Counted from the first letter of the stretch, positions 48,631 through 61,521 are shown. The stretch: 64,000 nucleotides of DNA from Cymodocea nodosa (GCA_036874045.1 CM072338.1:17010501-17074500), one strand, 5' to 3'. The notes: generated by a model not told the origin, from the sequence alone. Made by a program: numbers and translations.

Positions 48631-49931
48631 ATATAGATTTGCCTGGTTTTCACAGGAATGTTTTCTCTCCCCAGGAGTGTTTTCTATTCTTTGAGGAAGT
48701 ACTTTGCCAGGGGAGCCCAACGATATATAATTCATTAACCAGACGTTTCCAAGCAATCTGGCATACTTTGTGACTTGCATCTCCAGCATGCTGGAATGTC
48801 GATGTGTCATCAAAACTACAGTTAATGAAAAAATGATATACAAGAATTACTATCATAATTTTGAATTACAAATGCTTAGATGGTAGTATTACAATTTGAG
48901 AAAATACACCTTCAAACCTCCTACCATTGTAACAATATTATAGTTGATTGGTGGTACAGTTTGCATATGAGCAAGGAAGCTCATTTTACGGTCGAAAACA
49001 TTTATTCCTAACAATGGAAACATTCTTATCATGCATGCTCCATTATAATAAATAGTAAACAAGTAACACAATTAAGAAAACCTCGGCAATTAAATCATAT
49101 ATATATATATAAGAAAACAAGCATGTCAAACTGCGTGGACTTCCATGGCACTAACTTCATATGTTGACTGACCCATGCAGTCATCTCTTTTTCCACATCA
49201 GTACTGCTAATGCCACTGGCGATTAAGTAATAGCAATTTTTATTTATTCGTATGGGGCCGGAGACCTGGGATTTTCATGAGAATTAATTTTGACTCTTCA
49301 TGTTACTAGTGATTATTTCTTTGTAGTTGAATTTATGGTGACTTGTAGACTTACATGTGTGTGTGTGATCGATTATATATAAAAACACACGCATGTAGAC
49401 TTGTATGAAAATATTTTACATTTTCTGTTTTCTTAGTGAGATTTATGATTATTGCAGTTTTATTATATATCGTGATTTGTGCTTTGTGCTTTGTGCTTCA
49501 CTGAATAAATGTTACCATGAATGGATATTAATTCATTTGTAAATGAAATATATATGTATATGGATTGTGAACGATAAGTTCGAATACGTACCACCTAAGT
49601 GGAATGAGGATCGGATGATTCTCTGCATACATTAATGCAGATGTGCTGTACGTAGTTTGCGATAATATATATATAATTCAGATTTAGTTATCATAATAAT
49701 TGTATTATCAAAATTAAAAATAATTTAGAGAAGTTTTTTTTTTTTTTTTTTCCATTGGATCCATCGGCACGTGGAAAGCACGAGGGCACATTAAGCTCGT
49801 ACACCAACAGTGGTAGAGGCACGGCGACAGCCGCCGCCGTCTTCTTTCATTCATTCTCATCACTCTCCTCCTCCTCCGACGTCCTCTGCACGTACCCAAG
49901 ACCGGCGATCTTGCATTGCGATTCCCACACG
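48631..49931. other. Intergenic DNA downstream of the PPR gene
   Basis: Mostly AT-rich. There are short (TA)n runs near 49101 and 49665, a direct 'gtgctttgtgctttgtgctt' repeat near 49480, and a 20-nt T tract at about 49732-49751 just before a GC-rich leader. No coding block was recognised up to 49931. Confidence 0.5.
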
Positions 49932-50321
49932 ATGGCCGACGCACCGGAACCACCGCTGGCGAGGGAGGGCGATTTCGTGGTGGTCGTTCTGGTTCTCATT
50001 CTGGTGTTTACCTTCATCGGCACGGTCATACTCATGTTCAAGGCGTTGCTCGAATTCTACCTCCTGCACCTCCGCCCAGTACTGCAGCGGCACGAACGAC
50101 GTCAACCTCAACAGCAACGGCAACGGCGACAAGAACAGCAAGAACGTGGACGGGTGGTTACGACGGATCAGCGATCGGCAAATGCCGTCGACGGACGTGA
50201 TGATGATGATCAAGATGGCGGCGGAGTGGAGCACACGGACGTCAACGCTGCGAGGGAGCGGCCAACTTCCTCCGGTCGTTCCGCTTCCGGAGAGCGCACA
50301 ACACACGAGGTCTCAGGCTGA
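49932..50321 (+). CDS. Possible small single-span membrane protein, unrecognised
   Basis: From the ATG at 49932 the frame gives 129 residues starting MADAPEPPLAREGDF. A hydrophobic span of about 23-26 residues follows (FVVVVLVLILVFTFIG... to LMFKALLEF), then a hydrophilic tail rich in Gln, Arg and Asp. I do not recognise the family. The frame is open further upstream to 49755 but that part is serine-rich and probably leader. A second overlapping frame (49810-50337) is also open and in the tail region reads sequence of ordinary composition (NGNGDKNSKNVDGWL), so the true frame of the tail, or a frameshift, is uncertain. High GC and a clear TM support a real gene; expression is not shown. Confidence 0.4.
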   Translation: MADAPEPPLAREGDFVVVVLVLILVFTFIGTVILMFKALLEFYLLHLRPVLQRHERRQPQQQRQRRQEQQERGRVVTTDQRSANAVDGRDDDDQDGGGVEHTDVNAARERPTSSGRSASGERTTHEVSG

Positions 50322-52780
50322 GACGTCTCTTAATTAGTTCTCCGACGAGGTCGATTGCTGGTTTCCCTTCATGTTTCGATGGTCATCTACGTACGTACGA
50401 CCGCAAGAAGCTTAATTCCGATTGCTTTGGTTTGAATCTTTCAGTTGAGGTTTCTTTTGTTTAGGATCTTTTCCTGTTATTGAGGATCGACCTGGTACGT
50501 TTAATCATTCCTGCGCGCGTGTTACTGAAATTAATTTGTGGACGCCGTTTTTGTTTCTTTTCTTGCTCTAAAAATTAGTCGATCGTGTAATCGGACGCCC
50601 ACCCACATATTCTTTTGCTCTTTCTTTCGCTTGTTTCAACTCATCATCAAATTTTTTTTTATATCTTTTTATCTGCATCGATCGAAAGAAAATCTCACGT
50701 CGACATAAACTTGACCTTACGTGAAGAAAGATTCTTTCAAGTTTATCATATCAACTGGGTTTTTTTCGTTAGTTCGTATATGAACTGATCGATTCTTTCA
50801 TTTCCTGTACATGCTGCATGCCTTTATTTATATATTTTCCAGTAGTCATCCGTCACCGAACTGGTTCGTTAATTAATTATGAGTGAGAGCAGATGCTTAA
50901 CTATTTGAGTTTCTTCCCGTCGATGGCGATCATTACTTTGATGAAGAACAAGATTTTCATCCTATTGCAGTTGCCTCTTGATCTCCATCACCATGATACG
51001 ATGGGCCGTAAACAATTTTCCTTTGCATACTTGTTATTTTGTTATCCCTCTTATGTTCTTGTAAAGTGGAAATTCAGTATCTTCCATGTAAAATCACAGA
51101 TAAAATTGAAACATCTTGCTTCAAAGCGAAGATATAAACAAAAAAAAAAAGAATCACTACTTCCATCTCATGTAAAATTATTCACTTCTAGCATGATATG
51201 TGGTTGTTTTCCCATCAGATGACAATCGATTATTTACGCATATATATATTCCTTCAATTATATTGTTTTTTATATTTTTATTCGTAAAAGTGCAAGTTAC
51301 AAAACAACGGCAAATATGATGCACCTTCAGAATCATTCAATATTCTTTCTTAAGGAATTATGGGAGCTAGCTGGTAGTAGTGGATGAATTATTCAAGCCT
51401 GTTAATTCGCAACAATTAGACCCATTTCACCATCAACCTTTTGATCATGACACGTTTGTGGTACTCTCACGTTCATTATGGATTCGTATGGATATTTTAT
51501 ATGATTTGATAAAAGTTTGATATTAATGGATTTCCAATAATATTTTAGGCTTCTTAATATTATTTTATGGTTATGCACACAAAACCAAATAACATAACAT
51601 TTTTTTTGGATTCAAATGTCATTTTGTCATGTTTGCCAACAAACATCGGTATTCCTTAAATTTCTGAAGCTCAATTTGTGGGGATAAAAATGCCATTTAA
51701 TTTGTCAGTTACTTCAAACATCACGGTGTAAAAATATCACCGTCTATTGTGACACTCATCATTGTCATGATTTATTTACTCACTGTTTTTTCCTCTTTGA
51801 TGGTATTGTTTTAGCTTAGAAACATTTTTAAAAAAAAAATGAAGGAACTCCTCAAAAATTGAAGTTAAAACTAACACGTCTTTCAAAGTTAAATAGCTCT
51901 AACATCTCTTTCTTTTATGTTAGGTGTAATATTGATGCATTTATTGTGTCGAACATCAAAATATTTTTTTAAAAAAATGATAATGACTTTGTTGACGATA
52001 ATTGAAAATAACAGGGGCGTGTTTGACCGACTTTTCATAGGAAAAATGTTAAGGGGCTCATGTATGTTTAGTTGTCTAGACATACACAGACAGTGACGGC
52101 CGTGGCCTTTGCTCTTTGCTTGCTTTGCCTTCTCCGAAGAAAACAGCAGATTGCATATATGGACCACGTTTACCTTCTTTTAGATTTAACCGCTCTTATC
52201 GACCGGTGATTAAATTGTTATCATCTAATGCATTACCGATGGCAAACAGCTTATTTGTATACGTCAGTTTAAAGAATATTATTGTTTGGACTAAATGTGT
52301 TGAATATAAAAAAATTAATCTGTACAATTTCTTTTTTTCTTTTTTTGAAGTTAAGTTTCTATAACTTCAAAAAAATTACAAAGACGGTGTTTTTTTTTTC
52401 CATGGTAACTGGCGGGCGCCTTCCGTCTACCTTTTTCTGAAAGGAGGTAAGCAGTGTTAATTAATTAATTAAGCTAAATAATCTCATGCAACCGTGACCT
52501 GGGAAAGTCCAAATAAAGTTAAAATATTACAATCGTCCGGGTAAAACGCTACGGAAGCGGTAACTACAAGCTTCTTTCCTGCTGCTTTTGGAAGTCCGAG
52601 CATCTCTGCTTTTGAAAGCGGTGTCTCGGATTGTTTCTTTTTACCACCGACCGCTAGTTTCATGTTGTTGGGATCGCATTTAAATAAAAATAAATAAATA
52701 AAAACCGTGGTTGGATCTTTTCATGTACATCATCATATCAATCCGTGTCGAAGAGGACTCCTTCGTTGAACGCGTTATCC
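50322..52780. other. Intergenic DNA without a recognisable gene
   Basis: This stretch probably includes the 3' UTR of the preceding candidate gene. A 109-codon plus-strand frame at 50893-51222 has lysine- and phenylalanine-rich chance-like composition and no family signature. No repeats of note were seen. Composition is AT-rich with scattered GATC-rich segments. Confidence 0.45.
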
Positions 52781-52786
52781 ATCAAA

Positions 52787-52791
<5 letters not shown>

Positions 52792-52821
<30 letters not shown>
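52792..52821 (+). repeat. CT microsatellite
   Basis: An uninterrupted (CT)15 run sits directly upstream of a GC-rich segment and looks like a plant 5' leader. Confidence 0.9.
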
Positions 52822-52824
<3 letters not shown>

Positions 52825-53110
52825 CTATGTCTACAGACATACACCTCGGTTTTCGTGCAGGACCCAGATCGACCATCGACCTTCCTCCCCCCGCCGCCAC
52901 CCTCCTGGTGCCCGGAACCGAAGGAACGGGGCGGTCCATGAGGTGGGAAGCCGAGAACAGAAGAGCAGGAACTGCTCTTGCTGTGACTTTTGCTGCTGCG
53001 GTTATTGTTTGTGATGCACGCGATGTGCATTAATCTCTTTCACCTGTAAGTTTCCTGCGCCTTTATGTGCATTAATCTCTATCCCCAGTAAGTTTCCCGT
53101 CCTCTTGCAG
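52822..53110 (+). other. Possible 5' exon of an unidentified spliced transcript
   Basis: A GC-rich block follows the CT repeat and ends in strong splice donors (CCT then GTAAGTTT at 53046, and a duplicated CCA then GTAAGTTT at about 53088). An acceptor-like 'cctcttgcag' ends at 53110. A short frame, MRWEAENRRAGTALAVTFAA from 52938 to the stop at 53033 (31 residues), has a weakly hydrophobic end but no known relatives. Further coding exons were not found, so this may be a non-coding RNA or the start of a gene I cannot recognise. Confidence 0.3.
53023..53100 (+). repeat. 42-bp tandem duplication carrying a splice-donor sequence
   Basis: The unit atgtgcattaatctct... ending 'gtaagtttcc' starts at 53023 and again at 53065. 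Both copies retain GTAAGTTT. The copies differ at several positions between these blocks. Confidence 0.85.
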
Positions 53111-53385
53111 GGTTTTGGTTTTCCAGAACCAGCATGCTACTGTTGTAATTTCTTTCTTTTGCGTCTTCGTCGCCATTAATTTATGTATGCCTCATCTTCT
53201 GTCTCCGTTTTCTGAAGCATGGCTTTACAAACGCACCGAGTTGCATGATATTGGCAAAGCGGCTCAATCAAGCACTCTACACCTCCCAACCATCTTCCTC
53301 CTCGAGTACTCATGGGTTTCCATCTTGGTCCAATATTTTACCTTTGTTGTTGTAATCTCCTTCCTTCACAAAATTTGATCTTTCT

Positions 53386-53409
53386 TCTGTCTGTCTGTCT
53401 GTCTGTCTC
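53386..53409. repeat. TCTG microsatellite
   Basis: About six direct copies of tctg stand in non-coding DNA. Confidence 0.9.
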
Positions 53410-54873
53410 AGACATGTTGGATTGTCCGTAATCTATACATAACATTCTGATGAGATGCAATTGAATGATATTTCTCCATTTAGATTGTAATATTTGTGTG
53501 TGTTTTTTTTGTTGGTTATAAGCATTGAAGTTGATTATAAGATATCATAAGTTGTTCGGGAAATCACTCAACTACCGTTAAAATTTTGATTACGTAATGT
53601 AATTCGATCGTATTTTGCATTAAAAATAAAAATAAAAATACATAAGGCAAAAATCTATCAATCATCTTCTGATTAATTATCTACAGGAGAATACTCGATG
53701 GGACAAGATTTCGTTGGTGGTATAGAGCACAGCACAGATATGTAATTAATTGTGGACTGAACAATCCACGTGGGACAAAATGTGAATGGTTGGTTAAGAG
53801 TCACGGATGAGGGGAGGGTGCATGTGTAGCATAGGACAAACAAGCGTGAGCTAATGGACAACAATGAATATGAACTAATCCAATGAAATCTTTTTGTTTT
53901 CAATATATATGTTTGACATCAGTCATTTCATGTGTCATTACGAATCTCGTTACTTGGTACATATTATATTATAATTTTTGAATCTGACGTAGTCATCTCT
54001 TCGGTTTTACTCCATAATAGGTTATGGATATCTTGCCTTCACAACCGATGTAATCAAATATATGCATGTGATTTCTGTGTACAGAGATGATGACAAGATT
54101 GCCAGAGGCAGCAGACGTAAGGTGGGTCTGTGATTGCTTTGATCTGTCCACTTTGTCATCCACAAACTACTCGTACGTTCATTAATTTGCTGGTTCACTT
54201 GAGAAACCTGCTCCATTATTTCTTTAATTCACAAGGTAAATACAAGAACAAATCTACACCTGCATGCTGAGCATCCACATTCCATCTAAAATAGTACATG
54301 GTGTCTGTCTCCATCGGAGGATTAGGATTCAATTCGTTTAGATACCGTAAAAGTGCTATCTATATTGAACTAAATTTAAATAAATATATATGATATACTG
54401 TATAATAACAATATTAAATATATAGAATTGTCTTATGGAAGTTGACGGGTCGGTCATACATATGTTCAATCTAAATTCAACTATTGGATAAAAAGGCCGC
54501 CCCGGTTTATTCTTTGACAATTAATCCAAATAGACTGACCACGAAGACATCGAGCCCATAGCTTTAGACCGAATAATATATCATATACATCACGCATAAG
54601 ATGATCGCAACACTGATAAAAATATACATCACCGACAGATTTTTTGATATTAAATACTCGCTTAATTTATTAGTATGGACTACATGACCTCGCAAGTCCT
54701 CCCAATCTGAAGAGGAGAGAGAATACAAACGAGGACGCCTGTAATGTTAAGCCGAAGACAGCATTATTAGTCAAATTCCACCCAATTGATCGAGGGAGTG
54801 AACTTAACGAATAATCAGCAACGGTGGGGAAGTATCGAGAACTTATCGTATCCACGGATGCCTTGAATGAAAA
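53410..54873. other. Intergenic DNA and 3' flank of the AFG1-like gene
   Basis: No coding blocks were seen on either strand. The part next to 54873 is the likely 3' UTR of the minus-strand AFG1-like gene. Confidence 0.5.
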
Positions 54874-57800
54874 CTATGTGGATTGTGCTGCATTCAAATC
54901 TTGAGCACCATCCTGTGTAATCCTGCCATGCTGTTCCAGGTACTCTCTGCTGTTCATTTCTGTTAGTCTGCGAGAACAATAAGAAATTTTACTTGTTGGA
55001 AAATGAAATGCATTTGAATGATCAAAACCAACCGAAGACGGGAAAATATGTGGGCATTGCACCTGCTGATGGTGCGTTCTTTCGCGAATCCCAGTTCATT
55101 GTCCACGCAGATATCTATGTTATCGATCTTTTGGGATCTTGATGATCTGGGTGATGCCTTCTGTGCATCGGCCACTGTCATCACTCCATCAAACAACTCA
55201 GCTACAGGTGCCTCAGCAGTACATAACAATCTGGCTTTGCTTTCGTACATCACCTGCAAGGTAGAGTTCAATATTGTGAATGCACAAGACAGGCTACAGA
55301 ATGCCGACCGACGTCAAATTGAGATTCATTCATTATCAAGGATACAGCAGTGGGATCTACCAACGCTTGGCCTTCTTATGGAAGAACAACGTTTCTCAAG
55401 AAGGATTTAGGTCAAAGATAACAGAAAGGTGCTAGAAAAGTTCATGTAAGTATACAATGGGTCAGGGTGAACATACATCGACCAAAGTTACAAAACGGTA
55501 AGCGGCTGTCCTATTGTGAAGCCCAAATCTTGGCACACCTTCCAAAGCCAGTGTATGAAATCTCTCTGAAACACAGCGATTGCTACCAGGTTACCAGAAA
55601 ATAACATATACAAACCAAAATTGGGAGAGATCATGAATCTGTAAAACATGATTCATATATTAAACAACGAAACAAAAGAGGAACAGATTGTCTCACTAAA
55701 TAGTCCAAAATAGTCAGCAGCTCCTAGTGGTTTGTCACATAAGTCTTCAAATTGGAAATATGCACATCCATCAGCTGCTAGTGGAACCTGAAATTTCAAT
55801 ATATATAATGTGCCCTGCAAATTTTGAACTCAAATTATCCAACAAACTTATAACATGCTATCAAAACCTGTAGCTTCCGTCCCATAATCACTTCTACTGT
55901 CTGTGGGCTAGCTGTTTGCTTTCCAGATAACCAATGAAACTTCTTTTTAAGAAGACCAATAAATTCACTTCCAACAAAATAGAGACCTTGTTCAGCCTGC
56001 AAATCAATAGATGAAATTGTCACAGTTCACTACACAGATGGAACAATTAGTTACAGCTTTACAAATTAACAGATAAGAAGTAGAGGAAAGTTTAAAACTA
56101 TTTGGCTAAGAATTGTGAGAAAAGATATAAATTTATGTAATTTAATTGAAAGTTTGACCATAGATAGAAATACATGGGAAAAAGGATTTATGTACTCAAT
56201 CCCATATTAATGAGCTTATAACTAAGATTGTTGTTGTTTGCAACTTAACAAATGACTAGGGAAATGAAAGATTAGGACTTACAAAAGTCATTTTTCGATA
56301 ATCCGTTGATGAACCAATTGCATGAACTATGCATCTTTCCTGAATTATACAACTCATCTTGGCGAAAACAACATGAAGAATCACCGAATTATAAAGAAAA
56401 ATAGGATAAACATTACCTTTAAAGTTTTAATGAATGGCATAAAGAGATCTCTCTGCAGTCCACCTTCATATAGGTTCTCTGGAGCACGATTGGAAGTTGC
56501 AATAAGAACCTGTTGTATTAAATAAATTATTTTCTGATACACCTATTACACTCAACGTGTTGTTCTCCAACTGTAAAGATATGTATCCTTCGGTATTGAC
56601 ATAGAAACATGAAACAAATGTTGTTGACAATTGTAATCTTGTTGTTGAAATTTGCCATAGATACATCATTATCATTTTGATAAATGATTTCGGTAAACTG
56701 AAGTTAAATACGAGAAGCTGTACAAGAAGCTAGAATATACAAGATATCTTTATTTGTTCGGTCCAACAAGTCTCCTTGTTTCAGCACTCATCTATACTTG
56801 TTGTATTTCTAATAGTTTAAGCACTAAAAGCCATCACAACAAAGTACTTGGTGTTTAGTGAAATGTCAGATTTTTCAAGTATCTAAATTAAGCAACCAGA
56901 AAAAAAAAAGGAATTTAATAAGACAATAATAATTACTAAAAAGTAAAATATGGGAAAGAAATAACATACAACTCCTTTACTGAAGAGATGTTCAAAAAGA
57001 CGATTGAGTATCAGAGCATCAGCAACGTCAGTTACCTAAAGGATAAAATGTTCTATTAGAAGGGAAAAAATTATTCAGAACTAAGTAGAATGTACAAACA
57101 AAAGGTGTCTAACCTGATATTTCTAACATACCATGAATTCATCTAAACATAACAAAGTGGACTCATCTGCGATCTCTGCAGCAACAACATCAAGTGGGTC
57201 CGAGAGCCCTTTATGCTTCTGTAATCACAAACACAAGTAACTAGTGGGAGTTTGTCATGCTTTCAGTGAGAAAATAAATTTTAGAAAGTACTACAAAACT
57301 GATAATCTGAGTGGCACCTGCAAGCGACTATGGACAGTTAACATGAAGTCATGAAAATGTATTCTGCACTTCCTCCAGTTGGAAGGCCTGGATCATTGAA
57401 GAAAAACATGGTTATAGCAGTGCTAAGGCCTTGCATGACACTGCAAAAGTATAATACGATATTGGAGATCTTGACTATTCTTTAAAAATATCAACTGTAT
57501 CCTGAAAATTTTGCAACAAGGATTCAATACATTTATACAGAAACTTGTACTAATAGCGTCTCCTAACCAACTTGGAATATATCTGGAATGTATTTGTTTA
57601 TTTGTAATCGATATACATGCACATCTTATGATTCTTATTGTCAATTGGTTATACAAGCATAAAAAGTAAACATTTGGAACAATAGAAGCTGGAAAAATAA
57701 ATTGAACTTCACACCCACAATTGCTCAAAGAACAGATCCATGAGCATCGTCTTTCCAGTGCCCACACCACCATAGAGATACAATCCTTTGACTGGTGAAT

Positions 57801-58663
57801 AAGTGGTTTGAGGCATCAAGCGAGACCATAACCATCGACTCCTGGAATGCAATGCAATTAGATGATAGTTCCAAGGAGCAACCATGTTTAAACACTAGAA
57901 AACAAAAGGTGATTTATTGTAGAGCAAATTTTGACCCAAAAGAACATGGAAATTTATATGAGCAACAAGCTCAATGCCTCGATCACCTTGAATGTTTTCC
58001 CGATGCTGCATACCGGTCCAGCTTACACTCATCTTCATATTCAACAAGCTGACCGTACAGATTATCTAGTAGCTGAACCGTGCCCATCTAAACAATCAAC
58101 CAATAAAACATAGCACACCCGGAAGCATCAAATAATAACTGATGCCCACATTTAATCATACAAACCTTCTCAATACAAGTCACTATTCCTTAATACCTGA
58201 CTGATATCTCCATCCTTGATTTCGCTAGAGGCAATTCTCCTCTCGTATTCTAGCAAAGGGCCCGCTTTTCCGATAATAACTGGAAAGAGAGTACAGAGAA
58301 ATCAAAACTACAGATGAAACTCTTTAACAAGTCATTTTTACTATTAAAGTCATGCTAGAAAATGATAATAAGACATCCCACTTCTCAAATTCGTACAAAC
58401 ACCACCAAACATTAAGCTGGGACAGTAACAAAACCTGTTCCGTCGATATCAACAGTAGAAGTAGACATAGTCCTAGACAAAGCAGCTTTCTTCAACAAAG
58501 TCAACGCGACTCTATTTTCCAAAGTCTCGCGGGAACGATAAGCCGTTGGACAAGAAGCGCCAAGCAACTCCCCTCTTCGCACAGCACCTTGCAGCAACAG
58601 ATCCCGTCTCCGCAGCTGGGAAGCGTCACGAAGGATTCGACCGGCGCGAGCGAGCAGCCTCAT
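54874..58663 (-). CDS. AFG1L: AFG1-like AAA-type ATPase (fourteen exons)
   Basis: Exons, 5' to 3': 58663-58435, 58279-58197, 58087-57987, 57841-57719, 57387-57318, 57218-57132, 57035-56970, 56509-56417, 56339-56283, 55996-55868, 55787-55697, 55565-55477, 55253-55063 and 54967-54874. All are GT-AG and in phase, giving 500 residues, as in plant AFG1/LACE1 homologues. Residues 1-60 are Arg/Leu-rich without early acidic residues, fitting a mitochondrial presequence. Walker A GGVGTGKT is at 162-169, Walker B LLCLDE at 224-229, and a sensor-like ATSNRAPENLYEGGLQRDLF follows. The C-terminal half has the family blocks TVEVIMGRKLQ, GAADYFGLF, FHTLALEGVP, AYRFVTLVD and VDNELGFAKERTISR. AFG1 proteins help remove or mature respiratory-chain subunits at the mitochondrial inner membrane. 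Confidence 0.95.
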
Positions 58664-59170
58664 CTCGAACCTCCCACAGAAGCTCTACTACTGAGGAAAA
58701 TAGCAAAACATGTAAATAAAACTCAAATGCACACGAGGACTCGCAGATAAAAACCGAAAACGAGTATTCAAAAGAAAAACGCAAGCATTTGAAAGCCAAA
58801 AACAAAAAACCCACCCTTATTTAGTCTCCGCGACGGTCGGAATGCGAACAGAACAAAAATCCCAACGGGGGGAAAAGAAAATGACAATAAGAGCAAGAAC
58901 ATGGTAAAAAATACATAATGATAAAAAAATCCTAATTTTTTCCGGCTGGCAGAGAACTGGCTGCCCCGTACGTACCGTCGCAGAGATCAGAACGGAGTCT
59001 AATAACTCGAATATAGCAAAAACCGAAGAAGATTCAGCACCTTCTTCGGCCGCCCCACCCTCCGGCACTCGAGGAGGAGATCAATTCCGCAGCGTACCAG
59101 GAGCGCCGCAGGAAGGGGAAAACCGTGGGCGCGACGCAGTAGAGAGAGAGAGATAGTGAGAGAGAGGGAC
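58664..59170 (-). promoter_or_regulatory. 5' leader and proximal promoter of the AFG1-like gene
   Basis: An acceptor-like 'attttcctcag' on the minus strand ends near 58691, about 30 nt before the ATG. A GC-rich block at about 59040-59100 ends in GAAGAAG followed by GTGCTG. Together they suggest a leader exon and a 5'-UTR intron of about 350 nt, not proven. A (GA)n tract lies at 59141-59167. Confidence 0.4.
59141..59167. repeat. GA/CT microsatellite near the AFG1-like promoter
   Basis: A (GA)n tract broken by 'atagt' reads as CT-rich on the gene's strand, typical of plant core promoters and leaders. Confidence 0.85.
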
Positions 59171-61080
59171 GGAGACACATATGATTTGTGATTTGACGAA
59201 GACCGTGGAGAGGGAAAGGAGGCGGTGGCGGGAGTGGAAGCCGGTGGTGGTCCCGGCGGTCGACGGTGTGCTGTTCTCTGCTCTCGTTTTAGGAATTCGG
59301 TAGGCCGGTCGTGTTTGGGAACTGCCGCAGAAGGGTAGGTGGTTCCTTGGAGTAACGACGGTTGGGATTAAATCGGGCTTACACGTGGACGGGTGGATGA
59401 AGAAGTTGGCGACGTGTCCTTGAACCGCCCATTTGTCTAACCGGCGTAGTGGAGAGGAAGGCATGTTTGTTCCTCCACGTTCATGCCAGCTTCCGAAGAT
59501 CGTAAAAATAAAATAAAATAAAATCTCATGTCGCAAATACCAACGTCCCTCGAAAATAGCAATTTCCTCATGTGTAAACATGCGTTCTCGTGATAATAAT
59601 TTTTACATTAATTAATATCATAAAAACTACACCGTTCTTTGACATTAGAATATTATGATTAATTTACGTAAAAACAGACTTTTACTTTACCTCAAATTTT
59701 GTTCCTACCGTTTGCTGCGATTTACAAAATTGACAGAACTATTTTTCGCAAGTAATTTATGATAGATTTGATGTAATTTGAACTAAGAGGTGTGATTCAA
59801 CTACACCTTCCGTAGAAAAATTTAGAAACAACAGTTTGTCGTATAAGTGACGGTAAGGAAGAGAAGAAGGCATGGAAAGGAGTTAAAGATGGGCCCTGAG
59901 GATGATTAATAAATTAAAAAGGCAAGAGGAATAATGGCATCAACTTTGTTTAATGAATGAAAGCTACCGTCCATATTATCCCTGGAGGGTGTACGCTCCA
60001 ATGTTTATGCTTTTGTCCTCACCCTCATCCGAATATCTATACCTTTTTTTGGCCCCCTCGTTCTAACTTTTCTATGTTCGTGCGCACGCCAAAAAAAAAA
60101 CTCCCTTTTCTGACGGAATCTACTCTTTCAGAACTGCAACGAGTACAAAAAAAAATATCATCTATTTTTTAATTCGGCGCGGTTCGGTGGAGATATATAA
60201 ACGAGTTAGAATAACTTTATCGAAGAAATCAACGAGTCATTCGGAAAAATATTCCTGAACTCAAGATTTAAATTCAATCCCTCTCCTATCGATTAACGTA
60301 GCGTTATTCCGATAAAACGGAATACTCAATTTTTCTTTCGAAACAAAGGAAACTGTTAACGTGAAGCAAACGCCAATCAAATTTGACCATAGGAAGGACT
60401 TACGCAAGTAAAGTTGGTGGTGGCGTAATTACGATTAAAATTAATACCATCAGTTTCCAAAATTAGTTTCGTGAGCAACTAAACTTGTAATCTCGAAATC
60501 TGACTTGACCTGTAAAGTAAAGAAAAAATAAACAAAAGGTCGCCACGTAATCATATTGATGTGAAAAGAAAGCCAGAAAAGCAAAAAATATATATATATA
60601 TATATTGGTGAGGTTACAATTAGTGTGTGATTAGATTGAGGTTTTGAAATTTATTTAGTTTTTTTTATGTCTTTTAAGTAAGTTTGTTTTGTCTTTTGTC
60701 ATTTATTTGTTGATTGTATTTATCCAAATGAAAGCTGATATTTCTTTCCTAAAAATAAAGCTGTTTTATTACTGTATGATTTCCTTAATTCCGTTTTTCC
60801 ACCTCTCAAAGGAGTTGAACGTTAATTTTCCTAGATGTGTTTGGTGCTCTTTAATATTTGACTTTTTGTGAATGATTTAATTGAATAGGAATAACATTAT
60901 TTTTCTCCGTTCTATTGAAAATATCTCCTTCATGTTCCAAAAAAATTTTGAATCTAACTAATTTTTAATTAGAAAATCCATTTCCAGATACGGAAACGAG
61001 GAAGATAAATAAATTTCAATCCACTTGCGACTAACGGGTGACAAATCTCTCCTTCGTTCATCCAATGCAGGTGACTTCGG
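59171..61080. other. Intergenic DNA
   Basis: No gene was recognised. The first ~300 bp is GC-rich and likely upstream promoter of the AFG1-like gene; the rest is AT-rich. A minus-strand frame of 166 codons at 59081-59581 has no family resemblance and overlaps the promoter, so it was not accepted as coding. Confidence 0.45.
60589..60605. repeat. TA microsatellite
   Basis: An uninterrupted (TA)n run lies in AT-rich intergenic DNA. Confidence 0.85.
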
Positions 61081-61140
61081 TAATACGACTCAGTTAAGGA
61101 GGTGGAGTTGACAAGGATTGGTGACGTGACAGCTTAGAGA

Positions 61141-61521
61141 CCCTTGGATGAGTCATGTGTGGATGGGCGCTTGGTCATTGAATACATGGGGAGTGGCACA
61201 CTTCGTGGGAGCCATTGGATGGGTGTAGATGAAGAGTCATCACTTTGATCGCGGTCGTTGGATTGTAGTGATCCAAAGCCATTGGATGAGTTTAAAAAAG
61301 TTTGAATCATGACCGTTGGATGATGAAGTAAAAATCATTGCCCTTGGATGAAGAAGATGAAAAAGGTTAATTAAATTGGACCTTAGATTAAAGGTGGTCT
61401 AAGACTGTTGGATGAATTGGGGAGAGGGAATTGTTGCCATTGGATCTACCAAATTAATTATATATAGCCCTGGGATTAAAGAAGTGAAAGGTTATGACGT
61501 CACTCAACCGTAACCATTGGA
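61141..61521 (+). repeat. Cluster of nine TTGGAT-type motifs
   Basis: Copies of a CCNTTGGATG-like motif occur on one strand at 61141, 61212, 61256, 61279, 61313, 61341, 61405, 61437 and 61513. Spacing is irregular (about 23-76 bp), so this is not a simple tandem array. The surrounding DNA has no coding block. Confidence 0.7.

Noticed and set aside
48630..48631. A DYW deaminase domain after the PPR E+ region
   Set aside because: The protein ends in ...HEYVAQDW without the HxE and CxxC deaminase signature, and no downstream in-frame exon was seen; it is an E+-type protein.
50893..51222. 109-codon plus-strand frame
   Set aside because: Composition is Lys/Phe/Ser-rich as expected of chance in AT-rich DNA; no promoter, splice or family support.
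59081..59581. 166-codon minus-strand frame upstream of the AFG1-like gene
   Set aside because: It overlaps the probable promoter and GA-rich leader, has no recognisable domain, and does not splice into the AFG1 reading frame.
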